From Sphingomonas xanthus (lineage in GTDB: Bacteria > Pseudomonadota > Alphaproteobacteria > Sphingomonadales > Sphingomonadaceae), in NCBI RefSeq assembly GCF_007998985.1, contig NZ_CP041659.1, forward strand, positions 1,548,001 to 1,612,000: 64,000 nt of DNA. Reading direction: 5' to 3'. The translations under genes were made by a program, and so were the position numbers. Each line of letters opens with the position of its first letter. The first letter of the stretch is position 1. Positions 18,408-28,500 of the stretch are shown in pieces. The notes below the pieces were generated by a model. It ran no database searches, had not been told where the DNA came from, and saw only the letters and a list, made by a program, of their open reading frames with translations.

Positions 18408-18823
18408 TTACTGTCCTGGATCGCGTCATATTGTTGCTGGGCGGCACGGATACAGTCGATATGGGCATTGGCCCAGTCGCCCAGCGCCTTCACCGGCTCG
18501 CGCAGCGACAAACCCAGCTCGGTCAGTTCATAATCTACTCGCGGCGGAATAGTCGGCGTGACCGCGCGGCTAATCAGTCCGTCGCGCTCGAGCGCACGAA
18601 GCGACAGCGTCAGCATGCGCTGCGACACGCCATCGAGCGCGCGTTTCAATTCCGAAAAGCGGCGCGGCCCATGGGCCAGCTGCATGACGATCTGCATGCT
18701 CCACTTGTCGCCCACCCGGTTCAGCACCGGAGTAACCCGGCGGCAGGTGGAACCGACTTCATGGGGTTCGGTCACATTGGTGTGACTGAGGAACAAATTT
18801 TTGCGTTCTTGTGCGGTTGCCAT
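18404..18823 (-). CDS. HxlR family winged-helix regulator
   Basis: A 139-residue MarR/HxlR-type regulator. Landmarks: [20 protein letters not shown] near residue 27 (a Cys that may sense electrophiles or quinones), [23 protein letters not shown] (the recognition region), and [13 protein letters not shown] in the wing. HxlR proteins next to azoreductases typically respond to quinones or aldehydes. It is divergent from azoR and its ATG lies 7 bases after a TAAATA -10, so it is probably leaderless. Confidence 0.88.
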   Translation of the reverse strand: MATAQERKNLFLSHTNVTEPHEVGSTCRRVTPVLNRVGDKWSMQIVMQLAHGPRRFSELKRALDGVSQRMLTLSLRALERDGLISRAVTPTIPPRVDYELTELGLSLREPVKALGDWANAHIDCIRAAQQQYDAIQDSK

Positions 18824-18858
18824 CGGTAGTTATTTAAAGTGTCTCGGTAACAAATCAA
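18823..18858 (-). promoter_or_regulatory. hxlR promoter and candidate operator repeats
   Basis: Minus-strand TTGATT (18853-18858), 16-base spacer, TAAATA (18831-18836). On the plus strand the hexamer TCGGTA occurs twice (18823-18828 and 18844-18849), 21 bases apart, which is two helical turns. The second copy lies inside the promoter, a suitable site for autoregulation and for control of the divergent azoreductase gene. Confidence 0.4.
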
Positions 18859-18871
18859 TACCAAGGACAAA

Positions 18872-19417
18872 ATGATGACCATCCTGCAAATCGACAGCAG
18901 CATCACCGGCGACAATAGCGTCAGCCGGGTGCTTACCCGCTCGATCGTCGAGCAACTCCGCGCCGCCAGCCCGGGAGCGAACATCGTCGCTCGCGACCTG
19001 GTCGATGAGCCGCTCGATCACCTGACGCTTGCGGCCTTCGCCGACACCGCCGTGCTCGACGAATTCCTAGATGCGGATACCATTGTCGTCGGCGCGCCAA
19101 TGTATAATTTTGCGGTTCCATCGCAGCTCAAGGCATGGATTGACCGCATCGCGGTGGCCGGCAAGACCTTCCACTACACGGACGAGGGCCCCGTGGGCCT
19201 GGCCGGCGACAAGCGGGTGATCGTCGCCGTGTCGCGCGGCGGCTATTACGATGCCGACAACAGCTTCGAACATGTCGAAGCCTATCTCAAGCCGATGTTC
19301 AACTTTCTGGGGATCGAGCCGGAGTTCGTCCACGCCGACGGCATTGCGGTCGGGCCGGTGCAGCGCGAGGCGGGAATCGCCAGCGGCCTGGCCGAAGTGG
19401 AAAGGCTGGCAGCATGA
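18872..19417 (+). CDS. azoR: FMN-dependent NADH-azoreductase
   Basis: A 181-residue flavodoxin-fold oxidoreductase that reduces azo compounds and quinones with NADH. Signatures: LQIDSSITGDNSVSR at the N-terminus (phosphate-binding Ser), GAPMYNFAVPSQLKAWIDRI (about residues 72-91) and SRGGYYDADNSFEHVEAYL. It is somewhat shorter than E. coli AzoR (about 200). AAGGA precedes the tandem ATG. It is divergent from an HxlR regulator and overlaps doxX by four bases, forming a likely redox or quinone-stress unit. Confidence 0.9.
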   Translation: MMTILQIDSSITGDNSVSRVLTRSIVEQLRAASPGANIVARDLVDEPLDHLTLAAFADTAVLDEFLDADTIVVGAPMYNFAVPSQLKAWIDRIAVAGKTFHYTDEGPVGLAGDKRVIVAVSRGGYYDADNSFEHVEAYLKPMFNFLGIEPEFVHADGIAVGPVQREAGIASGLAEVERLAA

Positions 19418-19827
19418 ACCGCGAAGTCGGCATAAGCAGCCTGGGCAGCAGGCTTGATCGATTCGAACCGCTGATGCTCGGCATTGTCCGGATCATGAGC
19501 GGGCTGCTGTTCCTGGCGCATGGCACCCAGAAATTCCTCGGCTTTCCGGGCGGCGATTGGGCCGGATCGGGCTGGGCCTTCGACAATCCCGGCGCCTATG
19601 CCGGGCTGATCGAGCTAGTCACCGGCGCGCTGATTGCACTCGGCCTGTTCACCCGGCCGGCCGCCTTTCTGGCGTCGGGGACCATGGCCGCCGCCTATTT
19701 CATCGGTCATGCGCCGCAGGGCTTCTGGCCGGTGAACAATATGGGCGACGCCGCAATCCTTTACTGCTTCATCTTCCTCTACCTGACCTTTGCCGGTCCA
19801 GGTCGGTTCGCCCTTCGGCGAGACTAG
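19414..19827 (+). CDS. DoxX family membrane protein
   Basis: A 137-residue protein with four predicted membrane helices and the DoxX features GLLFLAHGTQKFLGFPGG near residue 30 and AGLIELVTGALIALGLFTRPAA around residue 62. DoxX proteins accompany oxidoreductases in thiol or quinone stress. The ATGA overlap with azoR indicates co-translation. The 3' end overlaps the convergent E2 gene by four bases. Confidence 0.87.
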   Translation: MNREVGISSLGSRLDRFEPLMLGIVRIMSGLLFLAHGTQKFLGFPGGDWAGSGWAFDNPGAYAGLIELVTGALIALGLFTRPAAFLASGTMAAAYFIGHAPQGFWPVNNMGDAAILYCFIFLYLTFAGPGRFALRRD

Positions 19828-21113
19828 TGAGACAGCAGCCTGAGGGGGTTCTCGAGGAGCCCCTTCAGCGCCTGCAGGAAGCTTGCCGCGTCCCAGCCGT
19901 CGACGACACGATGGTCGCACGACAGCGACAGGTTCATCACCTTGCGCGCCTCCAGTTCGCCGTCGACGATAACCGGGATTTCCTGGAGCTTGTTGACGGC
20001 GATGGTTGCCACCTGCGGCGGAGCGATCACCGGAGTCGAGGCGATCCCGCCCATTGGACCGAGCGAGGAAATGGTAAAGGTCGGTCCGCTCAGTTCCTCG
20101 CGGCTCGCCTTGCCGGACCGCGCGGCTTCGCTCAGTCGGACAATCTCCCGGGCAAGCTGCCAGACGCTGAGCTGCTGCGCATTGCGGATAACGGGGACCA
20201 TCAGGCCTCCGTCGGTTTGGGTCGCAACGCCCATGTGCACCGCGCCGTGGCGCGTGACGACATTGGCGTCATCGTCATAGGTGGCGTTGATCATCGGCCA
20301 GTCTGCCATGGCTTTCGTCATCGCCGTGATGAGGAAAGGCAGAAGGGTCAGCTTCGGGTTCGAACCGCGGTCACGGTTCATCATCGCGCGCGCTTCCTCG
20401 AGCGCGGTGACATCAAATTGTTCGACCAGCGCGAAGTGCGGGATTCGGCGCTTGGCTTCCTGCATATTCTCGGCAATCTTGCGGCGCAGTCCGACAACCT
20501 TGATCGTCTCGTCGGCGCGTGGCGCCGCGCTACGGCCCGACGCGCTCCCGCCATGATAGAGAAGGTAGGCGTCGAGATCGGCATGGCGCACGCGATCGCC
20601 GCTGGTCCGCACTTCGCCAAGGTCGATCCCTAGATCGCGCGCCCGTTGCCGGACGGCGGGGGAAGCCAGCACCTTGCCCTGCGTTGCCGGCGTGGACGGC
20701 GCCGGGGCAGGTTCGGCCTTGGATTGCGGAGCAGGATCCCTGGCCGGTTCAGTCGCGTCCCCGGTCGCCGTGACCGGGATCTTTTCTTCCTGCGCCGGGG
20801 TGGGATCTTCCGCGCCGTCGGCCAGCGGCTGCTCCTTGCGGCTCTCCGACGGGGCGGGGGCGGGATCGGCGCCGTCGGTCTCGATCTCAACCAGCACCGA
20901 ACCGATCGCGATCTGGTCGCCGACCTCGCCGGCCAGCGACTTGACCACGCCGGCCACCGGACTTTCCATCTCGACCGTCGCCTTGTCGGTCATCATGTCG
21001 GCCAGCTGCTGGTCCTCTTCGACCCGGTCGCCGACCTGGACATGCCATGCGACGATTTCTGCCTCGGCAATGCCTTCACCGATGTCGGGAAGCTTGAACT
21101 GGTAGACGCTCAT
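19824..21113 (-). CDS. bkdB: 2-oxoacid dehydrogenase E2 (dihydrolipoamide acyltransferase), branched-chain type
   Basis: A 429-residue E2. An N-terminal lipoyl domain carries the lipoylated Lys in DKATVEMES (near residue 43). An Ala/Pro linker (about 85-140), a peripheral subunit-binding domain (LASPAVRQRARDLGIDL) and the catalytic domain follow, ending with the active-site LSCDHRVVDGWDAASFL. ATG at 21113 starts the lipoyl domain (MSVYQFKLPDIGEG); an upstream in-frame start would overlap E1 beta. Partnered with the two E1 genes upstream, it most likely transfers branched-chain acyl groups. No E3 gene is adjacent. Confidence 0.9.
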   Translation of the reverse strand: MSVYQFKLPDIGEGIAEAEIVAWHVQVGDRVEEDQQLADMMTDKATVEMESPVAGVVKSLAGEVGDQIAIGSVLVEIETDGADPAPAPSESRKEQPLADGAEDPTPAQEEKIPVTATGDATEPARDPAPQSKAEPAPAPSTPATQGKVLASPAVRQRARDLGIDLGEVRTSGDRVRHADLDAYLLYHGGSASGRSAAPRADETIKVVGLRRKIAENMQEAKRRIPHFALVEQFDVTALEEARAMMNRDRGSNPKLTLLPFLITAMTKAMADWPMINATYDDDANVVTRHGAVHMGVATQTDGGLMVPVIRNAQQLSVWQLAREIVRLSEAARSGKASREELSGPTFTISSLGPMGGIASTPVIAPPQVATIAVNKLQEIPVIVDGELEARKVMNLSLSCDHRVVDGWDAASFLQALKGLLENPLRLLSH

Positions 21114-22123
21114 GCTGCGAGGACCTTCTTGAGGGCGTTTTTCAGGCGAACGGGGCCGGGGAAATAGACCCATTCATAGGCGTGGGGGTAAGGCGTGTCC
21201 CATCCGGTGACACGCTCGACGGGCGCTTCGAGATGGTAGAAGCAGCGCTCCTGCACCAGCGTCGCCAGTTCGGACGCGAAGCCGCTCGTCTTGGTCGCTT
21301 CCTGGACGACCAGGCAACGACCGGTCTTTTTCACGCTTTCCTCGATCGTTTCCATGTCGAGGGGAAGGAGGGTGCGCAGGTCAATCACCTCGGCGTCGAC
21401 GCCATTGTCCTCGACCGCAGCCAACGCGACATGGACCATCGTGCCATAGGCCAGCACTGTCAGTGCCTCGCCCTTGCGGACGACCTGGGCCTTGCCCAGC
21501 GAAACCGAATAATGGCCGTCGGGCACGTCGCTTAGCGCATGCTTTGACCAAGGCCTGACTGGCCGGTCGTGATGCCCATCGAACGGCCCGTTATAGATCC
21601 GCTTGGGCTCGAAGAACATTACCGGGTCTGGGTCTTCGATCGCCGCGATCAGCAGGCCCTTGGCGTCATGCGGATTCGACGGGATGACGACCTTGAGGCC
21701 GGCGCAATGGGTGAACAGCGCTTCGGGCGATTGGCTGTGCGTCTGGCCACCGAATATGCCACCGCCATAGGGTGAGCGGATAACCATCGGCATGGTCCAC
21801 TCGCCCGCGGTGCGATAGCGGATCCGGGCGACCTCGCTGACGATCTGGTCGTAGCCGGGATAGATATAGTCCGCGAACTGGATTTCGATTACGGGTTTCA
21901 GGCCATAGGCCGCCATGCCCACGGCGGTTCCGACGATGCCGCCCTCGCTGATCGGGGCGTCGAAACAGCGGGTCTTGCCGAATTGCTGCTGAAGGCCCCC
22001 GGTGGCGCGGAAAACGCCGCCGAAATAGCCAACGTCCTCGCCGAACACCACGATGCTATCGTCCCGCTCCATCATCACGCGGTGGGCGTCGTTGATCGCT
22101 TCGATCATGTTACGGGTGGTCAT
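21110..22123 (-). CDS. bkdA2: Branched-chain 2-oxoacid dehydrogenase E1 subunit beta
   Basis: A 337-residue E1 beta subunit: FGEDVGYFGGVFRATGGL at residues 28-45, DAPISEGGIVGTAVGMAAYG (activating Glu), EIQFADYIYPGYDQIVSE, and SPYGGGIFGGQTHSQSPEA, all diagnostic of the branched-chain (BCKDH) class rather than pyruvate dehydrogenase. It shares short overlaps with E1 alpha upstream (22120-22123) and E2 downstream (21110-21113), so the three are translationally coupled. Confidence 0.92.
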   Translation of the reverse strand: MTTRNMIEAINDAHRVMMERDDSIVVFGEDVGYFGGVFRATGGLQQQFGKTRCFDAPISEGGIVGTAVGMAAYGLKPVIEIQFADYIYPGYDQIVSEVARIRYRTAGEWTMPMVIRSPYGGGIFGGQTHSQSPEALFTHCAGLKVVIPSNPHDAKGLLIAAIEDPDPVMFFEPKRIYNGPFDGHHDRPVRPWSKHALSDVPDGHYSVSLGKAQVVRKGEALTVLAYGTMVHVALAAVEDNGVDAEVIDLRTLLPLDMETIEESVKKTGRCLVVQEATKTSGFASELATLVQERCFYHLEAPVERVTGWDTPYPHAYEWVYFPGPVRLKNALKKVLAA

Positions 22124-23406
22124 GCGGGGTCGCGTCCCAGAAATTCGCGGGCCTCGGCCAGCGCCTGGTCGCGCTGTTCGGCGAGGTGCCAGGGGGTTTC
22201 GGAATAGACGTCCTCGAACATCGACGGGATGTCGTCGAAGCCCTGTTGCGGCAAGATGCCGAGCTTTTCCGCGTCCTTCTGCGCGGCACGGACCGTCGTA
22301 TCGATTTCCTTGTCGAGCGCGGCGTCACGCTCCTCGTCCCATTCGCCGAGCGTCACGAGGTGCGCTTTCAGCCGGGCGATCGGATCGCCAAGAGGCCACT
22401 CCTCGGCTTCGCCCTTCGCGCGATAGCCGGTCGGATCGTCGGAGGTCGAATGGCCCTCGGCGCGGTAGGTGAAGAATTCGATCATCGTCGGGCCATTGTT
22501 GGTCCGAGCCCGCTCGCTTGCCCACTGGACGGCTGCATAGACCGCAAGCGCGTCATTTCCGTCAACGCGAAGTCCGGCGATGCCATAGCCGACCGCGCGA
22601 CTGGCGAAGGTGGCCTGCTCCGCGCCGGCAATGCCGCTGAACGAGGAAATCGCCCACTGGTTGTTGACCACCGCCAGGATCACCGGCGCCTGGTAGACCG
22701 CGGCAAAGGTCATCGCCGAATGGAAATCGCCTTCTGCTGTAGCGCCGTCGCCGATCCAGCCCATCGCGATCCGGCTGTCGCCCTTGATCGCCGATGCCAT
22801 CGCCCAGCCGACCGCTTGCGGATATTGCGTGCCAAGATTGCCCGAGATCGAGAAGAAGCCATGCTTCTTGTCCGAATACATGATCGGCAGCTGTCGGCCT
22901 TGCAGCGGGTCGCCCCGATTCGAATAAATCTGGCACATCATTGTTTCCAGCGGATAGCCGCGCGCGACGAGCAGGCCCTGCTGGCGATAGGTGGGGAAGT
23001 GCATGTCTTCCGGGTCCATGGCCGTGGCTGCAGCAATAGCAATCGCCTCTTCGCCGGTGCACTTCATGTAGAAGCTGGTCTTGCCCTGGCGCTGGGCACG
23101 ATACATGCGGTCGTCGAAGACACGGACCGTCTTCATGTCCTTCAGCATCTTGCGCAGCGTGTCGGCGTCGAGCTTCGGATCCCAGGGACCGACGGCCCTG
23201 CCCTGCTCGTCGAGCACCCGGACAAGGTGGGTGCAAAGCGGGAAGGTCGCTTCCGCATCCGCCGCGATGTCAGGGCGCGGAGCCTCGCCTGCGGCCGGAA
23301 CCTTGATCGAAGAGAAGTCGGGCGTGTCGCCGGGCCGGAACGGCGGCTCGGGCACGTGCAGCGCCAGCGCCGGCCGGTTGGGGCGGGGGTGGGATTTATC
23401 AGCCAT
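22120..23406 (-). CDS. bkdA1: Branched-chain 2-oxoacid dehydrogenase E1 subunit alpha
   Basis: A 428-residue thiamine-diphosphate E1 alpha that decarboxylates branched 2-oxoacids from Val, Leu and Ile. The ThDP motif spans GWIGDGATAEGDFHSAMTF to VVNNQWAIS; the phosphorylation-loop equivalent is YRAEGHSTSDDPTGYR. The bacterial BCKDH-style N-terminal extension (about 60 residues before the conserved core) is present. The ATG at 23406 lies 7 bases after a TAAGCG -10 with TTGCCC 17 bases further up, suggesting a leaderless start of the bkd operon. Confidence 0.92.
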   Translation of the reverse strand: MADKSHPRPNRPALALHVPEPPFRPGDTPDFSSIKVPAAGEAPRPDIAADAEATFPLCTHLVRVLDEQGRAVGPWDPKLDADTLRKMLKDMKTVRVFDDRMYRAQRQGKTSFYMKCTGEEAIAIAAATAMDPEDMHFPTYRQQGLLVARGYPLETMMCQIYSNRGDPLQGRQLPIMYSDKKHGFFSISGNLGTQYPQAVGWAMASAIKGDSRIAMGWIGDGATAEGDFHSAMTFAAVYQAPVILAVVNNQWAISSFSGIAGAEQATFASRAVGYGIAGLRVDGNDALAVYAAVQWASERARTNNGPTMIEFFTYRAEGHSTSDDPTGYRAKGEAEEWPLGDPIARLKAHLVTLGEWDEERDAALDKEIDTTVRAAQKDAEKLGILPQQGFDDIPSMFEDVYSETPWHLAEQRDQALAEAREFLGRDPA

Positions 23407-23442
23407 CGCGCGTCGCTTAGTGCGGACAACGCCGGGGGGCAA

Positions 23443-25461
23443 CTAGCGCTGCTGCAGCGGCACTCTGGCAGGCGGCGCGAAATTGGCGCGCCCGACCTCG
23501 TGGATAGACCCGTTGGTCAGTCGCCCTTCGACCAATTCATAGCCCATCAGCGCGAACACACGGTTGCCGATGAAGATCGGGCGCGCGTTGCCGTACCAGT
23601 CGACGCAACTTGCAAGGCAAGCGTCGTCGACCGCGCGATAGGGGTCCGCATCGAGCCGGCCGGCCATCGCGAACTGGCGGGCCTGCCGGCGAAGGAACAG
23701 GATCGACGAGCCCGACCCGAGGAAGCGGGCATATTGCGATTGCAACTGGGTGGTGATCGGCAGTCCCAGCAGCCCGGTCGCGCCATCGGGCGTATCGGCA
23801 CGATAGAAAAAGGCCTGGCTGCGATTCTCCCCCTGCTGGGCATTGGGGAAGGTGAAACTGTGGCCGCGCCGCGCCAAAGGCGTGCGCAGGTCGATCGCGG
23901 TGAAGTTAAGGCCGCCGCGCGGGTCGTTGCCGATCACGGCGCCGTCTTCGCCAAGCTGGTCGAGCCGTTCGACCGCGTGCGGCAGTGGGATTTCGGCAAC
24001 CGGCCCGCCGCGCAGGCCCGCGGCAACCAGCATCGATGTCTGGCCGCGGCGATAGCCATGACCGCCATAGAGGATATGATTGCCGACGAAGCGGTTCTGG
24101 AAATTCCAGGAGTCCGCGCCGACCGCCGGGAGTTCGCGATAGCGCGACAGCGGCACCGTGCGGCCACCATCACCCATCCAGCGTACCGGCACCGACAACA
24201 GTGCGACCCCGCCGGAGCGCGCTCCGGCCGCGCCATTTTCCGAGTTCCACATCGCATCGCCGCCGCCGTCGTTACGAACCAGTACGTCGATCAGCCCGCT
24301 CCGCCGGTCTTCACGGAAACTGAACTGGTCGGTCGGCTGCCCCCAGGCGCCAATCGCGGATGGACGTTCCATCCGGCTGAGGGGCAGGCGGTAAAGCCAG
24401 CTGTTCGCGACTCCGCGTCGCGCCGAGTTCCGGTGCCGCGCATCGCTGACCCACAAGTAGACGGCGGTCGAACTGACATAGAAAGTGCGGCTGGCGGGGC
24501 CGAGAACCGCGGTGGCGTTGCAATTCATCACTGGAGCCGTGAGGTCACAGTCGATAACGCTGTGCAGCGTATCGAGCGGGACCGCAGCATCGTCGCGCAT
24601 CGACGACACGACGTAGACATCGCGCGCACCGGCGATGCGGCGAAAGTCAGGCTTGCCACCCTGCCAGCGGCTTACCGCCGGGAAGCTGCCAAACGGACTG
24701 GTGCCGTCCCAGCCGAGATAAAGCGGGGTGTAATAGACCAGCCGGTTGCCGATCAGGCGCGAAGCGTAGTTGCGCGACGAATAGTAGTCGTTCGAGCGCA
24801 AGTGATAGGCATCCTCGAACCGCAGGCGTCCGTCGGGGGAAAGGCGGAAACGGTTCACCTCTGTGCCACCGCGCGCATAGCTATAGCCGATCACGATCAC
24901 GCGATCGCCGCTGACCAGCATTTCATCATACCAGTCGCCGCCGCCACTGATTCCCGGCGGAGATGCATTGGCGAAATCGATCGGGCGCATCCGCCCGCCC
25001 GCTACCGACACGGTGAACAGCCGTCCCCGGCGCAGGATGATGAGGAGGTCGCCGCGCTTCTTGACGATTCCTCCCTCGTCGACATCCGCTTCCTGCGTAT
25101 TGGTGATCTTGTCGCTGGTCCGGGATCCGGTGGTCACGATGCTGTCGGCCTTGGCCGATTCCTGCGCGGCGACGGGCGCGGGCGCGGCCATCGACGGCGG
25201 AGAAGCAGGCGGCGGGGGCGGAGGAGGATTGTCTGCCTGCTGCCGAGCAAGCGCCGCACGCCGTTTTGCAAGAAAGGCAAGAAATTCGGCATCGGATCGG
25301 AAGGAGGCGAGCTGGCCGCCGGCGCGGAGCGGATCAGCGGTTCCGGGCTGCTGCGCCGATGCCGGGCGGTCATGGAGCAGCGCCATCCCCGCGCCAGCCG
25401 CGCCGAGCGTCAGGGCGAGCGCCGCAATTCGACCTTGAGATCCGATACGCCGATCCGTCAT
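23443..25461 (-). CDS. Exported beta-propeller domain protein
   Basis: A 672-residue protein with a signal peptide (basic start, hydrophobic 14-30, cleavage near PASAQQ). A Pro-rich low-complexity stretch (about 78-95) and then a large region resembling the 'beta propeller domain' family of secreted proteins follow: ITNTQEADVDEGGIVKKRGD, VSGDRVIVIGYSYARGG, and repeated blades of about 50 residues. Function unknown; probably periplasmic or surface. The ATG at 25461 has a GAGGAGGG site. A TTGACA promoter overlaps the end of the upstream amidohydrolase gene. Confidence 0.72.
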   Translation of the reverse strand: MTDRRIGSQGRIAALALTLGAAGAGMALLHDRPASAQQPGTADPLRAGGQLASFRSDAEFLAFLAKRRAALARQQADNPPPPPPPASPPSMAAPAPVAAQESAKADSIVTTGSRTSDKITNTQEADVDEGGIVKKRGDLLIILRRGRLFTVSVAGGRMRPIDFANASPPGISGGGDWYDEMLVSGDRVIVIGYSYARGGTEVNRFRLSPDGRLRFEDAYHLRSNDYYSSRNYASRLIGNRLVYYTPLYLGWDGTSPFGSFPAVSRWQGGKPDFRRIAGARDVYVVSSMRDDAAVPLDTLHSVIDCDLTAPVMNCNATAVLGPASRTFYVSSTAVYLWVSDARHRNSARRGVANSWLYRLPLSRMERPSAIGAWGQPTDQFSFREDRRSGLIDVLVRNDGGGDAMWNSENGAAGARSGGVALLSVPVRWMGDGGRTVPLSRYRELPAVGADSWNFQNRFVGNHILYGGHGYRRGQTSMLVAAGLRGGPVAEIPLPHAVERLDQLGEDGAVIGNDPRGGLNFTAIDLRTPLARRGHSFTFPNAQQGENRSQAFFYRADTPDGATGLLGLPITTQLQSQYARFLGSGSSILFLRRQARQFAMAGRLDADPYRAVDDACLASCVDWYGNARPIFIGNRVFALMGYELVEGRLTNGSIHEVGRANFAPPARVPLQQR

Positions 25462-25487
25462 CACGCCCTCCTCAACAATGTAACAAT

Positions 25488-25516
25488 ATCACATCATTGA
25501 TTAGGCGCGCTGTCAA
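25488..25516 (-). promoter_or_regulatory. Candidate promoter of the beta-propeller gene
   Basis: A perfect minus-strand TTGACA (25511-25516) overlaps the amidohydrolase stop codon. TGTGAT lies 17 bases downstream (25488-25493), or TGATAT at 19 bases. The region is markedly AT-rich for this genome. Confidence 0.4.
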
Positions 25517-28500
25517 TCGTCGGCGTGCGCATCCTTTGGCAGGCCGACCGTTGTGCCCGCGGTATAGGCGCCGCCGGCCTGCTCGTGGAACCAGAAGGGC
25601 TTGAAGCCGCCCTCGCCGCCGGCGACCAGTTGCAGGGAGGAATCGAGTAGCCGGCCTCCGACCATCGTCATCGTGACGCTGGTGGAATTGCGGATATTCT
25701 CCAGCGGATTGGCGTCGAGGACGACGAGGTCGGCGAGCTTGCCGGGTTCAAGGCTGCCAAGATCCTTGTCGAGGCCGAGCGCGCGGGCCGGGTTGATGGT
25801 CGCGGTGCGCAATGCCTCAAGATTGGTCATTCCGCCGCGTTGAAAGGTCCAGATGTCCCAATGCGCGCCCAGCCCTTCGCGTTGGCCATGCGCGCCGACC
25901 GACACCGGCACGCCAAGGTCGGAAATCTGCTTGGCCACCGCGGCAATGGCGAACAGATTGTCTTCTTCCGGAGGGTTCTTGACCGGACGCCGCGCGCGGC
26001 TGTCGACCAGCGGGCGCGGGACCCAGCGCATCAGGATGGGCTCCTTCCACACGTCGGTATGCTGGTACCAGTAATTCTCACCGAACGCCCCGCCATAGGC
26101 GACCACCAGGGTGGGATTATAGGCGGTCCCCGACCCACGCCAGAATTGCAGGACGTCGTCATAGATGTTGGCGACCGGCAGCGAATGTTCAATCGTCGTG
26201 TGGCCGTCGGCGATCATCGTCATATTATGTTCGAACAGCGATCCGCCTTCCGGGACCACTTCCATGCCCAATTCGCGCGCTGCCTGGAGCACCATCTGCC
26301 GCTGCTCGCGGCGAGGCTGGTTGTAGCTTTTGACCGACCAGGCGCCATTGGCCTTCAGCCGGCGCAGGTGGGAACGAGCATCCTCCAGGCTAGTGACTTC
26401 GACGGTGATCGGCGTGGTCGCGCCGTAAAGGATGGTGCCGGTCGAGAAGATGCGGGGCCCGAGGATCTTGCCCGCCTTCTGATATTCCGACGCGGCGAAC
26501 ACTTCGAACGTGTCGTTCGATGGGTCATGGACCGTGGTCACGCCATAGGCCAACGCGGCGGCATGAAACCAGTTCTGCTTTGGTATGATGAGGTCGCTGC
26601 CCATTGATCCGTGCCAGTGCGCATCGATCAGGCCGGGAAGGACGGTCTTGCCGGCAAGGTCGATCGTGCGCGTTCCGGCGGGATAGCTTACAGCGGCGGC
26701 CGGCCCGACCGCGCTGATCCGGTCGCCATCGACAAGGATGGTGCCGTTTTCGATGACATCGTCACCCTTCATGGTGACGATCCGCGCGCCGGTCAGTGCC
26801 AGCAGGCCGGCGGGTTTCACCTGCTTAGCGGTGACCCCTAGCTCGGCAATACGCGGCGCTGCGCCCTGCTTCCCGCCGGCGAAGCTGCCGCTGGTCCCGA
26901 CATTGAGGCCGTAAAGGTTGGGCCCCTGGCTCCAGAACAGGCTGCGGCCGTCGCCCGACCAGTGCAGCCAGTCGCCGGCGTCGGCGCTGACCTGCGACTG
27001 CGGGAGCGCCTTGCCGTCGGGCGCAATGTCGATCGCCCGCCCGGAACGGACGAACGGCATGACATAGGCCTGGTATCGTTCGGTCCAGGCGATGAACTGT
27101 TCATTGGGCGACAGGGCGAAGTCGGTCGCATTTTGGGAAATGAGGTGCGTGACCTCTTCCGTCCCCTGCACCGACACCGACTTCAGCAGACGCTTGTCCT
27201 CTTCACCGCTGGCCGTGAAAAAGATGCGGTCGCTGGTGGCGCCGAACATCGGCTGGCTGCCGGACTTGGTCACGCGCTTTGGCGTGCCGCCGCGCGTCGG
27301 GACGACATAAATCCCGGGATCGCGACCATAGAGCGGCGTCGTCAGGAAGCCGTCGCGAGTCTTGCGATAGGCGATCAGGCTCCCATCGGGCGAAAAGGCC
27401 GGTTCGACATAATGGCCGGGTTCGGGCGTGACGATCCGCCCTTCGCCGCCACTCGACGCGACCACCTTGATCCGCCCGGCCTTGTCGTCGTCCCAGGCGA
27501 CATAGGCGACCTGGCGCCCATCGCGGGAGAAGGTCGGATAGCTTTCGAAGTCGCTTCCGCGGGTCAGGCGGCGGGCGTTGCCTCCGTCGCCATTGGCGAC
27601 CCAGATGTTGCCCAGTGCTTCATAGACGATGCGCGATCCGTCGGGGCTTTTCTGGGCAAAGCGCACCATCTTGGTACGGAAGCTTGCCGGGGCGATGTCC
27701 TTTTGTTGTCGCACGGCGTCCTCGACCCAGCGCGTGCCGGTGACCCGGAACGGGATCTCGCGCACCTGGCGGCTGGCGATGTCAATCCGGTGAATGCCGC
27801 CCTTGGCCCAGAATACGATCGACTTGCCATCGGGCGTCCAGCTCATGCCCGGATAGACGCCATGGACTGCCCAGGTTTCCTGCATGTCGCGGTCGAGCAT
27901 GTCGGTGAGCGGGGTGATGCGGCCGGACGCTAGGTCCATCACCATCAACGTTGACTGGTAGCGGACGCGGCGGATGAAGGCCAAGCTCTTGCCGTCCGGC
28001 GATGGGGTAGGGCGGATCGCGCCCCCCGGTCCGCTGACGATGGTCTCGATCTCGCCGGTCTGCCGGTCGAGGCGCTGGATGACGTAGATCTGGCCGTTGG
28101 GGTCCTTGCTGTATTGGAAGACGTCGCCTGGCGTCGCGTCGTCGGAAAAATAAAGATAGCGTCCGTCGGGCGAGAAGGCGGGTTCGTTGCTGTCCTTCTG
28201 TTTGGTGCGCGCCTTGGTCATCTGCACGCCCGCGCCGCCCCCCGCCTTGTGGTAGAGCCACATTTCCCCTGCGCCGAGCGAGCGCGCCGAGGTGAAATGC
28301 TTGCGCGCGACGATGAAGTTGCCGTCAGGGCTCCAGTCGGCCTGGTTGAGCAGGCGGAAGCTTTCCTTGGTGATCTGGCGCGGCGCGCTGCCGTCGCGGC
28401 GCATGGTCCAGATGTTGTCGCCCGCACCGCGGTCGGAAGTGAAAGCAATCTCGCCGCCGTCGGGCGAATAGCGCGGCTGCATGTCCCAGGCGTGGCCGGT

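Noticed and set aside
22186..25500. An 1104-codon plus-strand open frame
   Set aside because: It runs antisense through bkdA1 and the beta-propeller gene and shows no domain, signal or ribosome site. It is a codon-phase shadow.
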